Positions 19,142 through 28,696 of a stretch of 64,000 bases of DNA are shown piece by piece. The notes beneath the pieces were generated by a model. The model had not been told where the DNA came from. It worked only from the letters and a program-made list of their open reading frames with translations, and searched no databases. The stretch's first letter is position 1; every line of letters starts with the position of its first letter. The DNA lies in contig REAZ01000023.1 in NCBI GenBank assembly GCA_004294445.1, positions 1 to 64,000 on the forward strand, in the 5' to 3' direction. This stretch comes from Cytophagales bacterium. Its GTDB lineage: Bacteria; Bacteroidota; Bacteroidia; Cytophagales; Thermoflexibacteraceae. A program made the translations under genes and the position numbers.

Positions 19142-20836
19142 TTATTTCACTTTGTTGCTATCTATGATTGCACCTAAGACAAGAATATCGTCAATTTGGC
19201 GATGAGGCTCACCGAGCCACGTATTTATATTGGCTTCTAAGAATTCTTTTTGCTCTTTGATGGGCTTTTTTCTGATGGTAAATAGCATCTCTCTGAGTCT
19301 TTTTGAGCCAAATTTGCTATTGCTTTCTCCGCCGAATTGGTCTTGGTAGCCATCGGAGAACATATAGAGCGTAGTAGGCACATCTAAGTTAAATGAGTGC
19401 TTGGTAAATTTCTTATGGCTATTTTTTGGGTGATAGCCACCTATCGGAATATTATCGCCGCGTATATAGATAAGTTCGTCATTCTGAATAAGCACTACGG
19501 GGTTGCTTGCTCCTGCAAATTCTAACTTGGGCTTGCCCAAAATATCTTCATAATCGGGCGAAAACTGGTCGATGGTGCATATAGCTATGTCCATACCATC
19601 TTGGACGAGGGTAGTTCCTTGCCTCAGCACGCGCTGTATGTCTTTGCGAAGCTCTTCCAAAATCAATTCGGGAGAAGTAATATTTCTTGTATTGACTATC
19701 TCATTGAGCAAGTCATTGCCTATCAGACTCATAAATGCGCCGGGTATGCCATGCCCCGTACAGTCTGCGATGACTAATATCAGCTTGTAATGCTTTTTAG
19801 CTACCCAATAGAAATCACCACTTACAATGTCTAAGGGTTTGTACAGAATGAAATAATTATTTAGCAAGGAGTCTATCTCTTCGGTGGTTGGCAAGATAGC
19901 TTGCTGAATACGTTTGGCATAGTTAATACTTGCCATGATGTCCTCATTTTTCTTTTCGATAATTTTATTTTTATTTGCTAATTCTTTTTGTGAATTAGAT
20001 ATTTCATTATTGGCAAGGTGCAAACTTTCAGCCTGTTTCATGAGTGCTTCTTGCTGTTTTTTGAACTCAGTAAGCACATTATTGAGTTGCTCATTTCTTC
20101 GGGCAATGGTTTGGTTGGCATCTTGGAGTTGGTCATTAGCCCGTTTTCGCTCGGTAATATCGGTTATCGTTGCTATGAAAGAAGATTTTTCGTACGCATT
20201 GCTCGTGCTTAGGTCTATCCATCTGCTCTCGCCTGCCGAATTAATTACTTGTATATCAGCACGCAAAGTCATTGTTTTCTTCATTTTTAGCTTTCGCATC
20301 TGTGCTAACTTTCTTTCGCTTATCTTCTGAAAATCGGGGTGAATGATGCCTAACATTGGCGTTTTAAAAAGGGAATACATATCACGCCCCAATATTTTGG
20401 TACATTCTGGGTTGGCATAGACAATATGCTGCCCGTCATGGATGAAAATACCAACAGTATTGTATTCTATGAGTTTCCTAAACCTTTCTTCGCCCACTTG
20501 TAGCACTTCGTTCATAGAAGAAAGTTCGTCAGCTTTGCGGCGAAGCTCCTTCTCTAATACTTGTTTTTGCGATAAACTCTTGGTTAGCTCATCATTAGCG
20601 CGTGAAATTTGGGCTACGTATCTATCTATCTTTACTACGGCACGACTGAGAATTGCTACTACCTGTAGAAGTAAAATCAGCACAATACTAATCGCTGTTG
20701 CCAAAGATATTTGCTGAGGATAGATATTGTAAATATGAGCAATTTGCTGAATAACAAGCAATAAAGCAATTATAGAAATGCTCACAAAGTAAGCAAATAA
20801 TAACTTGCGAATTGGCTTGTTGAAATTAAATATCAT
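19142..20836 (-). CDS. Membrane PAS-domain SpoIIE/PP2C phosphatase
   Basis: Signalling phosphatase of 564 residues. Two membrane helices lie at about 10-30 and 42-65. A PAS domain (about 105-230) includes IEYNTVGIFIHDGQHIVYAN. A coiled coil (about 230-300) leads into the PP2C-type domain with SGDFYWVAKKHYKL, ADCTGHGIPGAFM, DGMDIAIC and MFSDGYQDQFGG. It is paralogous to the phosphatase at the left edge of the window, but it senses through PAS rather than a 7TM module. The target is likely an anti-sigma-antagonist protein not in the window. Confidence 0.92.
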   Translation of the reverse strand: MIFNFNKPIRKLLFAYFVSISIIALLLVIQQIAHIYNIYPQQISLATAISIVLILLLQVVAILSRAVVKIDRYVAQISRANDELTKSLSQKQVLEKELRRKADELSSMNEVLQVGEERFRKLIEYNTVGIFIHDGQHIVYANPECTKILGRDMYSLFKTPMLGIIHPDFQKISERKLAQMRKLKMKKTMTLRADIQVINSAGESRWIDLSTSNAYEKSSFIATITDITERKRANDQLQDANQTIARRNEQLNNVLTEFKKQQEALMKQAESLHLANNEISNSQKELANKNKIIEKKNEDIMASINYAKRIQQAILPTTEEIDSLLNNYFILYKPLDIVSGDFYWVAKKHYKLILVIADCTGHGIPGAFMSLIGNDLLNEIVNTRNITSPELILEELRKDIQRVLRQGTTLVQDGMDIAICTIDQFSPDYEDILGKPKLEFAGASNPVVLIQNDELIYIRGDNIPIGGYHPKNSHKKFTKHSFNLDVPTTLYMFSDGYQDQFGGESNSKFGSKRLREMLFTIRKKPIKEQKEFLEANINTWLGEPHRQIDDILVLGAIIDSNKVK

Positions 20837-20963
20837 GTAATAGCTTTAGGAAATTAAAATATTAATTATTAGCACTTTATCCAATCCAATGACTGCATAA
20901 TGAACATCATGAGCAATTAGTTAGTAATGCAATGTAGGGGTAAGGCTCTCAAAATTAGGGAAA

Positions 20964-21566
20964 CTAAATCAAATTTTTGCTTTGTAATTCAAAAATTCTT
21001 TTAAGATACTTCCCAATTACATCAAATTCCAGATTTACTACCGTCCCAACGCTTATTTGTTGGAAATTAGTATGTTCGTATGTGTAAGGAATAATGGCAA
21101 CAGCAAACTTTCCAATTTCCGAATCTACTACGGTCAGGCTCACGCCGTTTACAGTGATAGAGCCTTTCTCGATAGTGAAATTTCCACTCCCTACACTGTA
21201 CTCAAAGGTAAATCGCCAACTGCCATGCTCATTGGCAACGGCTGTGCATACCGCAGTTTGGTCGACATGCCCTTGCACAAAATGCCCATCAAAACGCCCT
21301 GTAGCGGGCATACATCTTTCCAGATTAACGATTGTCCCTAATTGCCAATCTCTCAAATTCGTTTTTTGCAAAGTTTCGTGGATAGCTGTAACGCTATGCA
21401 CGCCGTCTTTGATGCTCGTAACGGTAAGGCAAACGCCATTATGGGCAATGCTTTGGTCTATCTTTAACTCTTGTGAAATAGAAGAACTTACCTGAAAAAT
21501 AATATTATCTTGCTGTTTATCAATGCTAACTACTGTTCCTGTAGTTTCAATAATTCCTGTAAACAT
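20964..21566 (-). CDS. ribE: Riboflavin synthase, alpha subunit
   Basis: Catalyses dismutation of two lumazine molecules to riboflavin. It has 200 residues made of two lumazine-binding repeats. The first begins MFTGIIETTGTV and includes NGVCLTVTSI; the second includes GHFVQGHVDQ and VNGVSLTVVDSE. Length is normal. No other rib gene is adjacent, and no FMN riboswitch is visible in the 180 bases upstream. Confidence 0.96.
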   Translation of the reverse strand: MFTGIIETTGTVVSIDKQQDNIIFQVSSSISQELKIDQSIAHNGVCLTVTSIKDGVHSVTAIHETLQKTNLRDWQLGTIVNLERCMPATGRFDGHFVQGHVDQTAVCTAVANEHGSWRFTFEYSVGSGNFTIEKGSITVNGVSLTVVDSEIGKFAVAIIPYTYEHTNFQQISVGTVVNLEFDVIGKYLKRIFELQSKNLI

Positions 21567-21753
21567 GAGTAAATTTAAAATATTAGATTAATATTTGTGC
21601 TAATTTATACGGTAAAGATAATGGAAATTTTGTGTCGCAACCCTAAAATAAATAGAAAACACACCATTTGCTCACAAAATTATTAGCAAATTTGCTACAC
21701 TCAATAGTGTAATATGGAAGTTTGCCATAAAACCGAACCAAATAAAAACCAAC

Positions 21754-23301
21754 GTGCAGAATAATTATTATTTTCTTAGGCAAATTAGTAAGACTTTGGA
21801 CGAACAACTTATCGATTTCCAACTGATGGAGGCTTTTAGCCAAGTAAAAGATGAGTTGGTGCTTTTTTTCTATTCTCAAAGCAAAAACAAAGAATTTTAC
21901 ATTCGGGTAAGTCTTAGTCCTTCGTTTACGTGCCTTAGCTTTCCAACAAGTTTTGCAAGAGCCAAGCAAAATAGCGTGGACTTATTTGAGCAAATACTCG
22001 GTGCGTCAGTAGTAAAAGTGCGGCAGTATCAGAATGAACGCTGCTTTGCTATTCTGTTTGCTAACGATAAGGCTTTGCTTTTCAAAATGTATGGGCAGAT
22101 GGCAAATGTGATTCTGTTCGAAACTTCTTCGGAAGTTTCTCTTACAAATAATAAAGCTATAGAACTGTTTAGCAATAATTTAGAGAAAGATTGGAACTTA
22201 GATTTGAGTGTTTTGGACAGACCAATAGACCAAAGTTTGGAGGGGTTTACGGCAAATGGCTTTGCAGAAACATTTCCTACCTTCGATAAAAATATAAAAA
22301 TGCAATTAGGAGAGCCTGCGAGCCTGCAATGGAGCAAGATATACGCAATACTTAGTTATTTGGAAAAGCCGAACTACTACGTAAGTCAGGCGGGAAACAC
22401 TATATTTTTATCACTTTTTGCAGAGGCAGAAGCCAAAGTTTTTGAAAACCCTATAGACGCTGCCAATGAGTTTTACTATCTCTATATCAGCAAGTTTCAA
22501 CTGATAAAGGAAAAAGCAGAAATACTTAAAAAATTAGAAAAAGAAAAGGAAAAATTGACTATTTATATACAGAAATCCGAAGAGAAATGTCTTAATTTGG
22601 AGGTGGAAAATAGGTACGAAGAAATTGCCAATATCCTCATGGCAAACTTGCACCAAGTTCCCGAAAAAGTACAAAAAATTACGCTACACGATTTTTATCA
22701 TGACAAAGATATTACCATCAAACTCAAAGACAATTTTTCCCTACAGCGTAATGCAGAAATTTACTATCGGAAGAGTAAAAATCAAAAAATAGAAATTCAG
22801 ACATTGCTCAAAAATATCGAGAAAAAGCAAGAAGAATTAAACCAAACAAATAAATATTTAGCTGATATTCAAGAAATTATAAGTTTGAAAATACTAAGGA
22901 AATATCTGACTAATCATGGACTAAGCGAGGCTGAGGAGGAGAGAGAAGAAATGCCGTTTCGCCGTTTTGACTTTGAGAGTTTTGAGATATTGGTAGGCAA
23001 AAATGCTAAAAATAATGATTTACTCACTCAAAAATATGCTTTTAAAGAAGATTTGTGGCTGCACGCGCGCGATGTAACAGGCTCACACGTCATCATAAAG
23101 TACAAAGCAGGCAAAGTTTTTCCAAGTTCGGTGATTGGGCGGGCTGCCGAGCTTGCGGCTTGGTTTTCAAAGCGAAAAAACGACACACTCTGCCCTGTTA
23201 TCTATACGCCAAAAAAATACGTAAGAAAGCCTAAAGGAGCAGCAGAAGGTGCGGTAATTATTGAAAAAGAACAAGTTATTATGGTAGAACCCAAATTATA
23301 A
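21754..23301 (+). CDS. NFACT-domain protein, RqcH/Rqc2 homologue
   Basis: Ribosome quality-control type protein of 515 residues. It starts at a GTG, and MQNNYYFLRQ is the usual N-terminus of Bacteroidota relatives. The NFACT-N domain (to about 200) has NER where the classical family has an Asp-Arg pair. The middle forms a long coiled coil (about 240-390). The C-terminal NFACT-R domain carries DLWLHARDVTGSHVIIK. It is fused end to start (TAAATG) with the next gene. Alanine-tailing activity is possible but unproven here. Confidence 0.88.
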   Translation: MQNNYYFLRQISKTLDEQLIDFQLMEAFSQVKDELVLFFYSQSKNKEFYIRVSLSPSFTCLSFPTSFARAKQNSVDLFEQILGASVVKVRQYQNERCFAILFANDKALLFKMYGQMANVILFETSSEVSLTNNKAIELFSNNLEKDWNLDLSVLDRPIDQSLEGFTANGFAETFPTFDKNIKMQLGEPASLQWSKIYAILSYLEKPNYYVSQAGNTIFLSLFAEAEAKVFENPIDAANEFYYLYISKFQLIKEKAEILKKLEKEKEKLTIYIQKSEEKCLNLEVENRYEEIANILMANLHQVPEKVQKITLHDFYHDKDITIKLKDNFSLQRNAEIYYRKSKNQKIEIQTLLKNIEKKQEELNQTNKYLADIQEIISLKILRKYLTNHGLSEAEEEREEMPFRRFDFESFEILVGKNAKNNDLLTQKYAFKEDLWLHARDVTGSHVIIKYKAGKVFPSSVIGRAAELAAWFSKRKNDTLCPVIYTPKKYVRKPKGAAEGAVIIEKEQVIMVEPKL

Positions 23302-23868
23302 ATGCCTATGAATTTTGTAGCTATAGACTTTGAAACGGCAAGTAAGTACAGAGATGTTTGCGCACTTGGCTTGGTAGCAGTCGAGAACGGGGCAATAGTG
23401 AGCGAAAAAGAATGGCTCATCAGACCTCGTTGCAATTTTATAGGCAGTTTTTATGAAGCGGTACATGGCATCAACTATAAAATGGTGGTAAATAAGCCTT
23501 ATTTTGACAGCATTTATGACGAGCTAAAAAGTATGATTGATGGCAAGACTGTCATTGCTCATAATGTAACGTTTGATGTGGGCGTGCTTAAAAATGTGTG
23601 TGCTGTTTACGGTCTGGAGCAGCCCGAATTTATATATGGCTGCACCTACAGACTCGCTAAAAGGGTGATAAGACCGACTGTGCCAAGCTATTCGCTGAGA
23701 GCTTTGGCTGACAAATACGGGCTTATTCTCCAGCATCACAACGCACTTTCAGATGCAAGAGCGTGTGCGAATCTGATGATTCGTTTTTTGGAGGAAAGCC
23801 AAAAAAGCAGTGTAGCAGATGTTTACACTGCCTACAACATGAAAATAGGGCAGATGAGCAAGGAGTAA
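23302..23868 (+). CDS. DEDDh 3'-5' exonuclease (DnaQ-like)
   Basis: Exonuclease-fold protein of 188 residues. All family motifs are visible: Exo I FVAIDFETAS, Exo II AHNVTFDVGVL, and Exo III HHNALSDARACA with His and Asp. It resembles the stand-alone epsilon-like proteins rather than a polymerase-embedded domain. Its ATG follows the upstream stop directly, so it is cotranscribed with the NFACT protein, which hints at shared RNA or DNA processing. Confidence 0.93.
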   Translation: MPMNFVAIDFETASKYRDVCALGLVAVENGAIVSEKEWLIRPRCNFIGSFYEAVHGINYKMVVNKPYFDSIYDELKSMIDGKTVIAHNVTFDVGVLKNVCAVYGLEQPEFIYGCTYRLAKRVIRPTVPSYSLRALADKYGLILQHHNALSDARACANLMIRFLEESQKSSVADVYTAYNMKIGQMSKE

Positions 23869-23878
23869 GCCTACTTTT

Positions 23879-25129
23879 TTAGTCAAACCTTTCAGGAGAA
23901 AAGCCTTCTATATCCATGCTAACTTGTTCGTTTGTAGCTATTTCCTCTATTAATTTCCCCGTTGCAGGAGCGAGGCTAATGCCCATCATGGCGTGTCCTG
24001 TGGCTATGATTAAGTTCTTGAGGTGCTTGCTCCTCCCAATGTAGGGCAGTCCGTCAGGCGAGCATGGGCGTAATCCCTTCCAAATAGTTTCTTTTTCGGG
24101 CAAGTTCACCTTTATTTCGGGATAAAATTTGGGGATAGCGTCCACAATTCCACGCACCCTTTGCATATTTACCGATAAGTCCACATCAGTAATTTCCATT
24201 GTCCCTGCAAATCGCAAATCTGTTCCCATCGGCGTTACCGCAACTTTTGCTTCGGTGAGGATAGAAGGAATCTGCACATTGGTTAGCCTATCTTTGAGCG
24301 TAAAACTGTAGCCTTTGCCCGACTGCATAGGCAGCGTGAGTCCGAGCTGTGAAGTCAGTAGCGGTGACCATGCCCCCGTAGATAGCACTACTTCGTCCAA
24401 TTTGTCGACCTTGCCATTCGAAGTAATGACTGCCTGTATCTGTCCATTTTTCTTTTCAAAACTTGTTACACTTGTTTTATCCAAAATTTTTACGCCTTTG
24501 TTTTCCAAGTATCCGATAAGTTCTTTGACTAAAACTTGCGGAATCAGATGCGCATCTTTGGGGAAATAAACGCCTCCACGCACCGCAACTTGAATTTCCG
24601 TTTCTAAATCTTGCACTTCTTTGGCAGAGAGAATATGGGCGGGTATCCCTATCTCATTGGCAATTTTTGCTGTTTCTGCTTCCTCTTTCTCTACCTGTGC
24701 CGTTTGGTAAAGCATGAGTAATCCTTTTTCTTGGAAGCCAAATTGGAAGGCTTCTTCTTCGGCAAGTGTCTTGTATAACTGCCTACTTAGCAGGCTAATA
24801 TCTCTTAGCAAGGGAATAGCATGGCGGACGTGCTGCTCTGTGGAGGCTTTGTAAAAATGGTAGCCCCACTTCAGCAAATCGGTACTTGCTCTGGGTTTGA
24901 TATAAAAAGGACTTTGCGAATCCAAAAGCATTTTCATCCCCTTTGCCATCATGCCTGGGGCAGCCAAAGGAATAATATGACTTGGTACAATCATGCCCGC
25001 ATTGCCAAAGGAACAACCGTCAGAAAGGTCAGTTTGTTCTATCAGCGTAATCTGACAAGATTTTTTGGAGAGGTAATAGGCTGAAAACAAGCCAATAATG
25101 CCGCCGCCTACGATACAGATATTTTTCAT
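23879..25129 (-). CDS. FAD-dependent D-amino-acid dehydrogenase-like oxidoreductase
   Basis: DadA-type flavoenzyme of 416 residues from the ATG at 25129. The frame is open 12 codons upstream, but the FAD-binding start MKNICIVGGGIIGLFSAYYL favours the internal ATG. Further motifs are GCSFGNAGMIVPSH and, near the end, GLRPCSPDGLPYIGRS and ATGHAMMGISLAPATGK. Related proteins oxidise D-amino acids or cis-4-hydroxyproline. No racemase or epimerase is adjacent, so the substrate stays open. Confidence 0.88.
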   Translation of the reverse strand: MKNICIVGGGIIGLFSAYYLSKKSCQITLIEQTDLSDGCSFGNAGMIVPSHIIPLAAPGMMAKGMKMLLDSQSPFYIKPRASTDLLKWGYHFYKASTEQHVRHAIPLLRDISLLSRQLYKTLAEEEAFQFGFQEKGLLMLYQTAQVEKEEAETAKIANEIGIPAHILSAKEVQDLETEIQVAVRGGVYFPKDAHLIPQVLVKELIGYLENKGVKILDKTSVTSFEKKNGQIQAVITSNGKVDKLDEVVLSTGAWSPLLTSQLGLTLPMQSGKGYSFTLKDRLTNVQIPSILTEAKVAVTPMGTDLRFAGTMEITDVDLSVNMQRVRGIVDAIPKFYPEIKVNLPEKETIWKGLRPCSPDGLPYIGRSKHLKNLIIATGHAMMGISLAPATGKLIEEIATNEQVSMDIEGFSPERFD

Positions 25130-25269
25130 TTGTAAAAAATTTGGCATAAATATACCAATATGCAATTAAAAAGTATCTTTGCCTTCGGGCTAAGAAATTG
25201 TTTTTTTAATATTATTCCCCTAAAGACGAATATGCTATTATATTTATCCAATTACTTAAGAATAAAAAA

Positions 25270-25902
25270 ATGGAAAAATCAATCGTTATCCAACTCCATA
25301 CAAAATACCATACGCTTGGCGAACTGAGCGAACAAACCGAGCAAATTTGGTTTGCACTGCATGGCTACGGTCAGTTAGCAGAGTTTTTTGCGAGGAAGTT
25401 CGATTTCTTAGACAAAAGAAAGTATTATGTCATAGCTCCGCAAGGGCTGAACAAATTTTATTTGAAAGAATTTTCGGGTAGGGTAGGGGCAAACTGGATG
25501 ACCAAAGAAGACCGCCTTAACGAAATAGCCAATTATGTAAATTACTTAAATAGTATCTATAAAAAAGAATTAGAAGGCATTGATTTACAAAAAGTTAAAA
25601 TAAATGTATTGGCATTTTCGCAGGGATGCTCTACGGCAAGCAGGTGGATAGCAAATACAGATTTACGTTTTGATGAATTGCTGCTTTGGGCGGGAGAAAT
25701 ACCGCAAGATGTCATTGGGCAGCCTATTTTCAAAACTATTCCCACTACGTTTGTGATGGGAACACAGGACGAACTCCTGAGTGCGGCGTTTGTTGAGGCA
25801 TTTTTAGAACGGCTAAAACTTTTCCAACTTCATCCCAAAATTATACGTTTCGAGGGTAAGCACGAGATAGACAAAGATGTACTGAAGGCACTTATCTACT
25901 AA
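25270..25902 (+). CDS. Predicted alpha/beta hydrolase (esterase/phospholipase-like)
   Basis: Protein of 210 residues with a small alpha/beta-hydrolase fold. ALHGYGQLAEFFA supplies the oxyanion-hole region. The nucleophile elbow is AFSQGCST (Ser near 117). An acid is likely in MGTQDELL and the catalytic His in GKHEID near the C-terminus. It matches the dienelactone hydrolase/phospholipase family. There is no signal peptide, so it is cytoplasmic. Substrate unknown. Confidence 0.8.
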   Translation: MEKSIVIQLHTKYHTLGELSEQTEQIWFALHGYGQLAEFFARKFDFLDKRKYYVIAPQGLNKFYLKEFSGRVGANWMTKEDRLNEIANYVNYLNSIYKKELEGIDLQKVKINVLAFSQGCSTASRWIANTDLRFDELLLWAGEIPQDVIGQPIFKTIPTTFVMGTQDELLSAAFVEAFLERLKLFQLHPKIIRFEGKHEIDKDVLKALIY

Positions 25903-26019
25903 TAATGTTAAAATGTTAAAAAAAAAAAGATAACCTTTGCATATCTGTTAGTTTTTTATATACTTTAAAGTTCGTAAGAAAAAAATAGGCAAAAAGAGTT
26001 GGTTTATCCATCGAATTTA

Positions 26020-26027
26020 TACTTTTG
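26020..26027 (+). promoter_or_regulatory. Putative -7 promoter element before the double-CbbX gene
   Basis: TACTTTTG matches TAnnTTTG, with a weak GTTG 18 bases upstream. It lies downstream of the earliest possible TTG start (25999), which argues that translation begins later, probably at the GTG at 26065. Confidence 0.4.
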
Positions 26028-26064
26028 CCTAATACAGATAAAACTCACTTTTTATTTTAATGAA

Positions 26065-28677
26065 GTGTTAGATAAAAACTACAAATTTAAAGATTTACGC
26101 GTTTACTCCTCTACTGAATGGCTCGCTGATGGTAAGAAGAAGTATCGCACTGTTTTTGAAAATATAGAAACTACTTATCTATATGCAGAACTCTCTTTCT
26201 ACAACAAATTATTTGATGAGGAAGATTGGGACACCACAGTTCGTTTAAAAGCTTTTCGCCTGAATGACAAGGGCAAAAAAGAAGAACTTTGTGATGTAAA
26301 ATTGGATAATTACAAAGTTTCTAAAGATGACAATATCGTCCAAATTCGAGAAGGCTGGGGCAATAAAGAAGCGGGAGCTTTCTGGTTAAGAGGTGATTAT
26401 CTTTGGGAAGCCTATATTGACGAAGAATTGGTGGGGAAGAAGAAGTTTTATGTCGAAAATGGTGGTCCCGTCATCGGCGATGACAATCCCTATATCGAGA
26501 TTGACTTTATAAAACTTTACGAAGGACCTAACAAAGGGGTCAATGAAGACGAACGGAGTTATTATACCTGTTTTAGGGCAAAAGATACCCGTTATATTTG
26601 GGCAGAGTTGCATCTGAACAATTTGCAGGCTTCTTCTTGGTACGCCGAACTATTTTTTAACTTCTATAACGATGCGGGACAGCTCAAAGGCAGGACTGTA
26701 GAGCTTCGCAAAATTAATCCGAGCGAGGAAAGTTTGATAATTACTACAGGTTGGGGGTCAGATACTCCAGGGTCTTGGTACACTGATAAGTATCGCTTAG
26801 AAGTAATTTTCATGGATCAGCTTGTGGCGGTGGTACCTTTTGAGGCAGGTGATGACTGGCTAAGAGGAGAAAATACGACCATTACAGGTGATGATTTGAG
26901 GCATACCGAAGGCTATCAGAAAGTAGAAGAACCTGAAGAATCTTTGGACGAACTTCTTGCCAAGCTCGAAGAAATGATAGGGCTAAATCAGGTAAAAACC
27001 CGTATCCATGATTATATCAGCTACTTACGCTTCCTTAAATTGCGAAAGGAGCAAGGATTTGACGAAACTCAAAAGATAAATCTACATTCTGTTTTCAGAG
27101 GTAATCCGGGAACAGGGAAAACAACGATTGCCAAAATGCTCGGCAAAATATACAAGCAAATGGGCTTGTTGAGCAACGGAAAAGTACACGAAGTAGGCAG
27201 GGCAGAATTAGTAGGGCAGTATATAGGGCAGACCGCACCCAAAGTCAAGGAAATGATTGAAAAGGCAAGAGGCGGAGTCCTTTTTATAGATGAAGCCTAC
27301 TCGCTTATCAGAAGCAAGGAAGATAGCAAAGACTATGGACAGGAAGTAGTAGAAACACTCATCAAAGAAATGTCGGATGGGGCAGGCGATATTGCCATTA
27401 TTGTAGCGGGCTACCCTAAAGAAATGGATGTTTTCTTAGATTCCAATCCAGGGTTTAAGTCCAGATTCAATATTTACTTTGATTTCCCCGACTTTTTGCC
27501 ACAAGAGTTGTGCCTAATCGTGGAGTTAGCTGCAAAGCAGAAAGACATCGAGTTTTCGGTTGAGTCCCTCGCTTACCTCAACAAAAAAGTTACAGAAAGT
27601 TATCGCAATCGCGATGGTTCTTTTGGGAATGCTCGCTTGGTAAATTCGCTGGTAGATGAAGCAAAAATGAATATGGGCTTGCGCGTAATGAAGTCGGCTG
27701 ACCTTTCGCAAGTTACTGCCGAAATGCTCAAAAAAGTAGAGATTCAAGACGTGCAGAAAATCTTTAAAGATGAGAAAACCCAACTGCCTTTGATAGAAGA
27801 AGATAATGTTCTTTTGGAGGAGGCAATGGCAGAACTAAACGCTATGGTAGGCTTGAGCGAGGTAAAAAATCAAATTTTTGAACTCATCAAATTGGTACGC
27901 TTCTATAGGGATACAGGCAGAGATGTATTAGGAAGGTTCTCTTTGCATACCGTATTCAAGGGAAATCCTGGTACAGGCAAAACTACTGTAGCCCGTATTT
28001 TGGCTCAGATTTATAAGGCTCTTGGCATTTTGGAGCGTGGGCATTTGGTAGAGTGCGACCGCCAAAGTTTGGTAGCGGGCTTTATTGGGCAGACAGCCAT
28101 CAAAACTGCTGAAAAAATAGAAAAAGCTATAGGTGGCGTACTCTTCATAGACGAAGCGTATGCACTCTCGCAGCAAGGCACAGGCAATGACTTTGGCAAC
28201 GAGGCATTGGAAACAATCCTCAAGCAAATGGAGGATAGGAGAGGGCAATTCATTGTGATTGTGGCGGGCTATACAGAGCCGATGGACAGGTTTGTAGAGT
28301 CGAACCCAGGACTGAAATCACGTTTTGACAAAACCTTGAACTTCGAGGACTATTCTGCTGACGAACTCTATCAGATAGCATCTTATATGCTTAGTCCAGA
28401 GAAACTTACACCAGATGCCGAAGCAGATGACTATTTGAAGAAGTACATGAAATATCTGTATGACCGTAGGGACAAATTCTTTGGCAATGCGCGCTCTGTG
28501 AGGAAGATTATTAGCCAAGCAGTAAGAAAGCAACACTTGCGTATGGCTTCTTTGGACAAGGCAAGCAGGACAGAGGAGATGCTTACGGCACTTACTATTG
28601 CAGATATGAAAGATTTGAACTTTGAAGAAGAGGCAGGAAACCAGCGAAAAATTGGTTTCAGACCACAGGCAGAATAA
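26065..28677 (+). CDS. Double CbbX/CfxQ-type AAA+ ATPase with duplicated N-terminal beta domain
   Basis: About 870 residues from the GTG at 26065; no in-frame ATG occurs in the first 250 codons. The N-terminal 290 residues hold two similar beta-rich domains that each end in a GWG motif (EGWGNKEAG and TGWGSDTPGSW) before an aromatic strand. Two CbbX-type AAA+ modules follow. The first has Walker A GNPGTGKTT near 346 and GGVLFIDEAYSL; the second has GNPGTGKTT near 634 and GGVLFIDEAYAL. Both have FGNAR arginine-sensor segments. It has no signal peptide. CbbX relatives remodel Rubisco or act in SpoVK-like roles, but no such client is here. Function unknown. Confidence 0.85.
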   Translation: MLDKNYKFKDLRVYSSTEWLADGKKKYRTVFENIETTYLYAELSFYNKLFDEEDWDTTVRLKAFRLNDKGKKEELCDVKLDNYKVSKDDNIVQIREGWGNKEAGAFWLRGDYLWEAYIDEELVGKKKFYVENGGPVIGDDNPYIEIDFIKLYEGPNKGVNEDERSYYTCFRAKDTRYIWAELHLNNLQASSWYAELFFNFYNDAGQLKGRTVELRKINPSEESLIITTGWGSDTPGSWYTDKYRLEVIFMDQLVAVVPFEAGDDWLRGENTTITGDDLRHTEGYQKVEEPEESLDELLAKLEEMIGLNQVKTRIHDYISYLRFLKLRKEQGFDETQKINLHSVFRGNPGTGKTTIAKMLGKIYKQMGLLSNGKVHEVGRAELVGQYIGQTAPKVKEMIEKARGGVLFIDEAYSLIRSKEDSKDYGQEVVETLIKEMSDGAGDIAIIVAGYPKEMDVFLDSNPGFKSRFNIYFDFPDFLPQELCLIVELAAKQKDIEFSVESLAYLNKKVTESYRNRDGSFGNARLVNSLVDEAKMNMGLRVMKSADLSQVTAEMLKKVEIQDVQKIFKDEKTQLPLIEEDNVLLEEAMAELNAMVGLSEVKNQIFELIKLVRFYRDTGRDVLGRFSLHTVFKGNPGTGKTTVARILAQIYKALGILERGHLVECDRQSLVAGFIGQTAIKTAEKIEKAIGGVLFIDEAYALSQQGTGNDFGNEALETILKQMEDRRGQFIVIVAGYTEPMDRFVESNPGLKSRFDKTLNFEDYSADELYQIASYMLSPEKLTPDAEADDYLKKYMKYLYDRRDKFFGNARSVRKIISQAVRKQHLRMASLDKASRTEEMLTALTIADMKDLNFEEEAGNQRKIGFRPQAE

Positions 28678-28696
28678 ATTTTAATCCAAAAATAAT

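Noticed and set aside
21567..21753. FMN riboswitch expected before riboflavin synthase
   Set aside because: None of the conserved FMN-element segments is visible.
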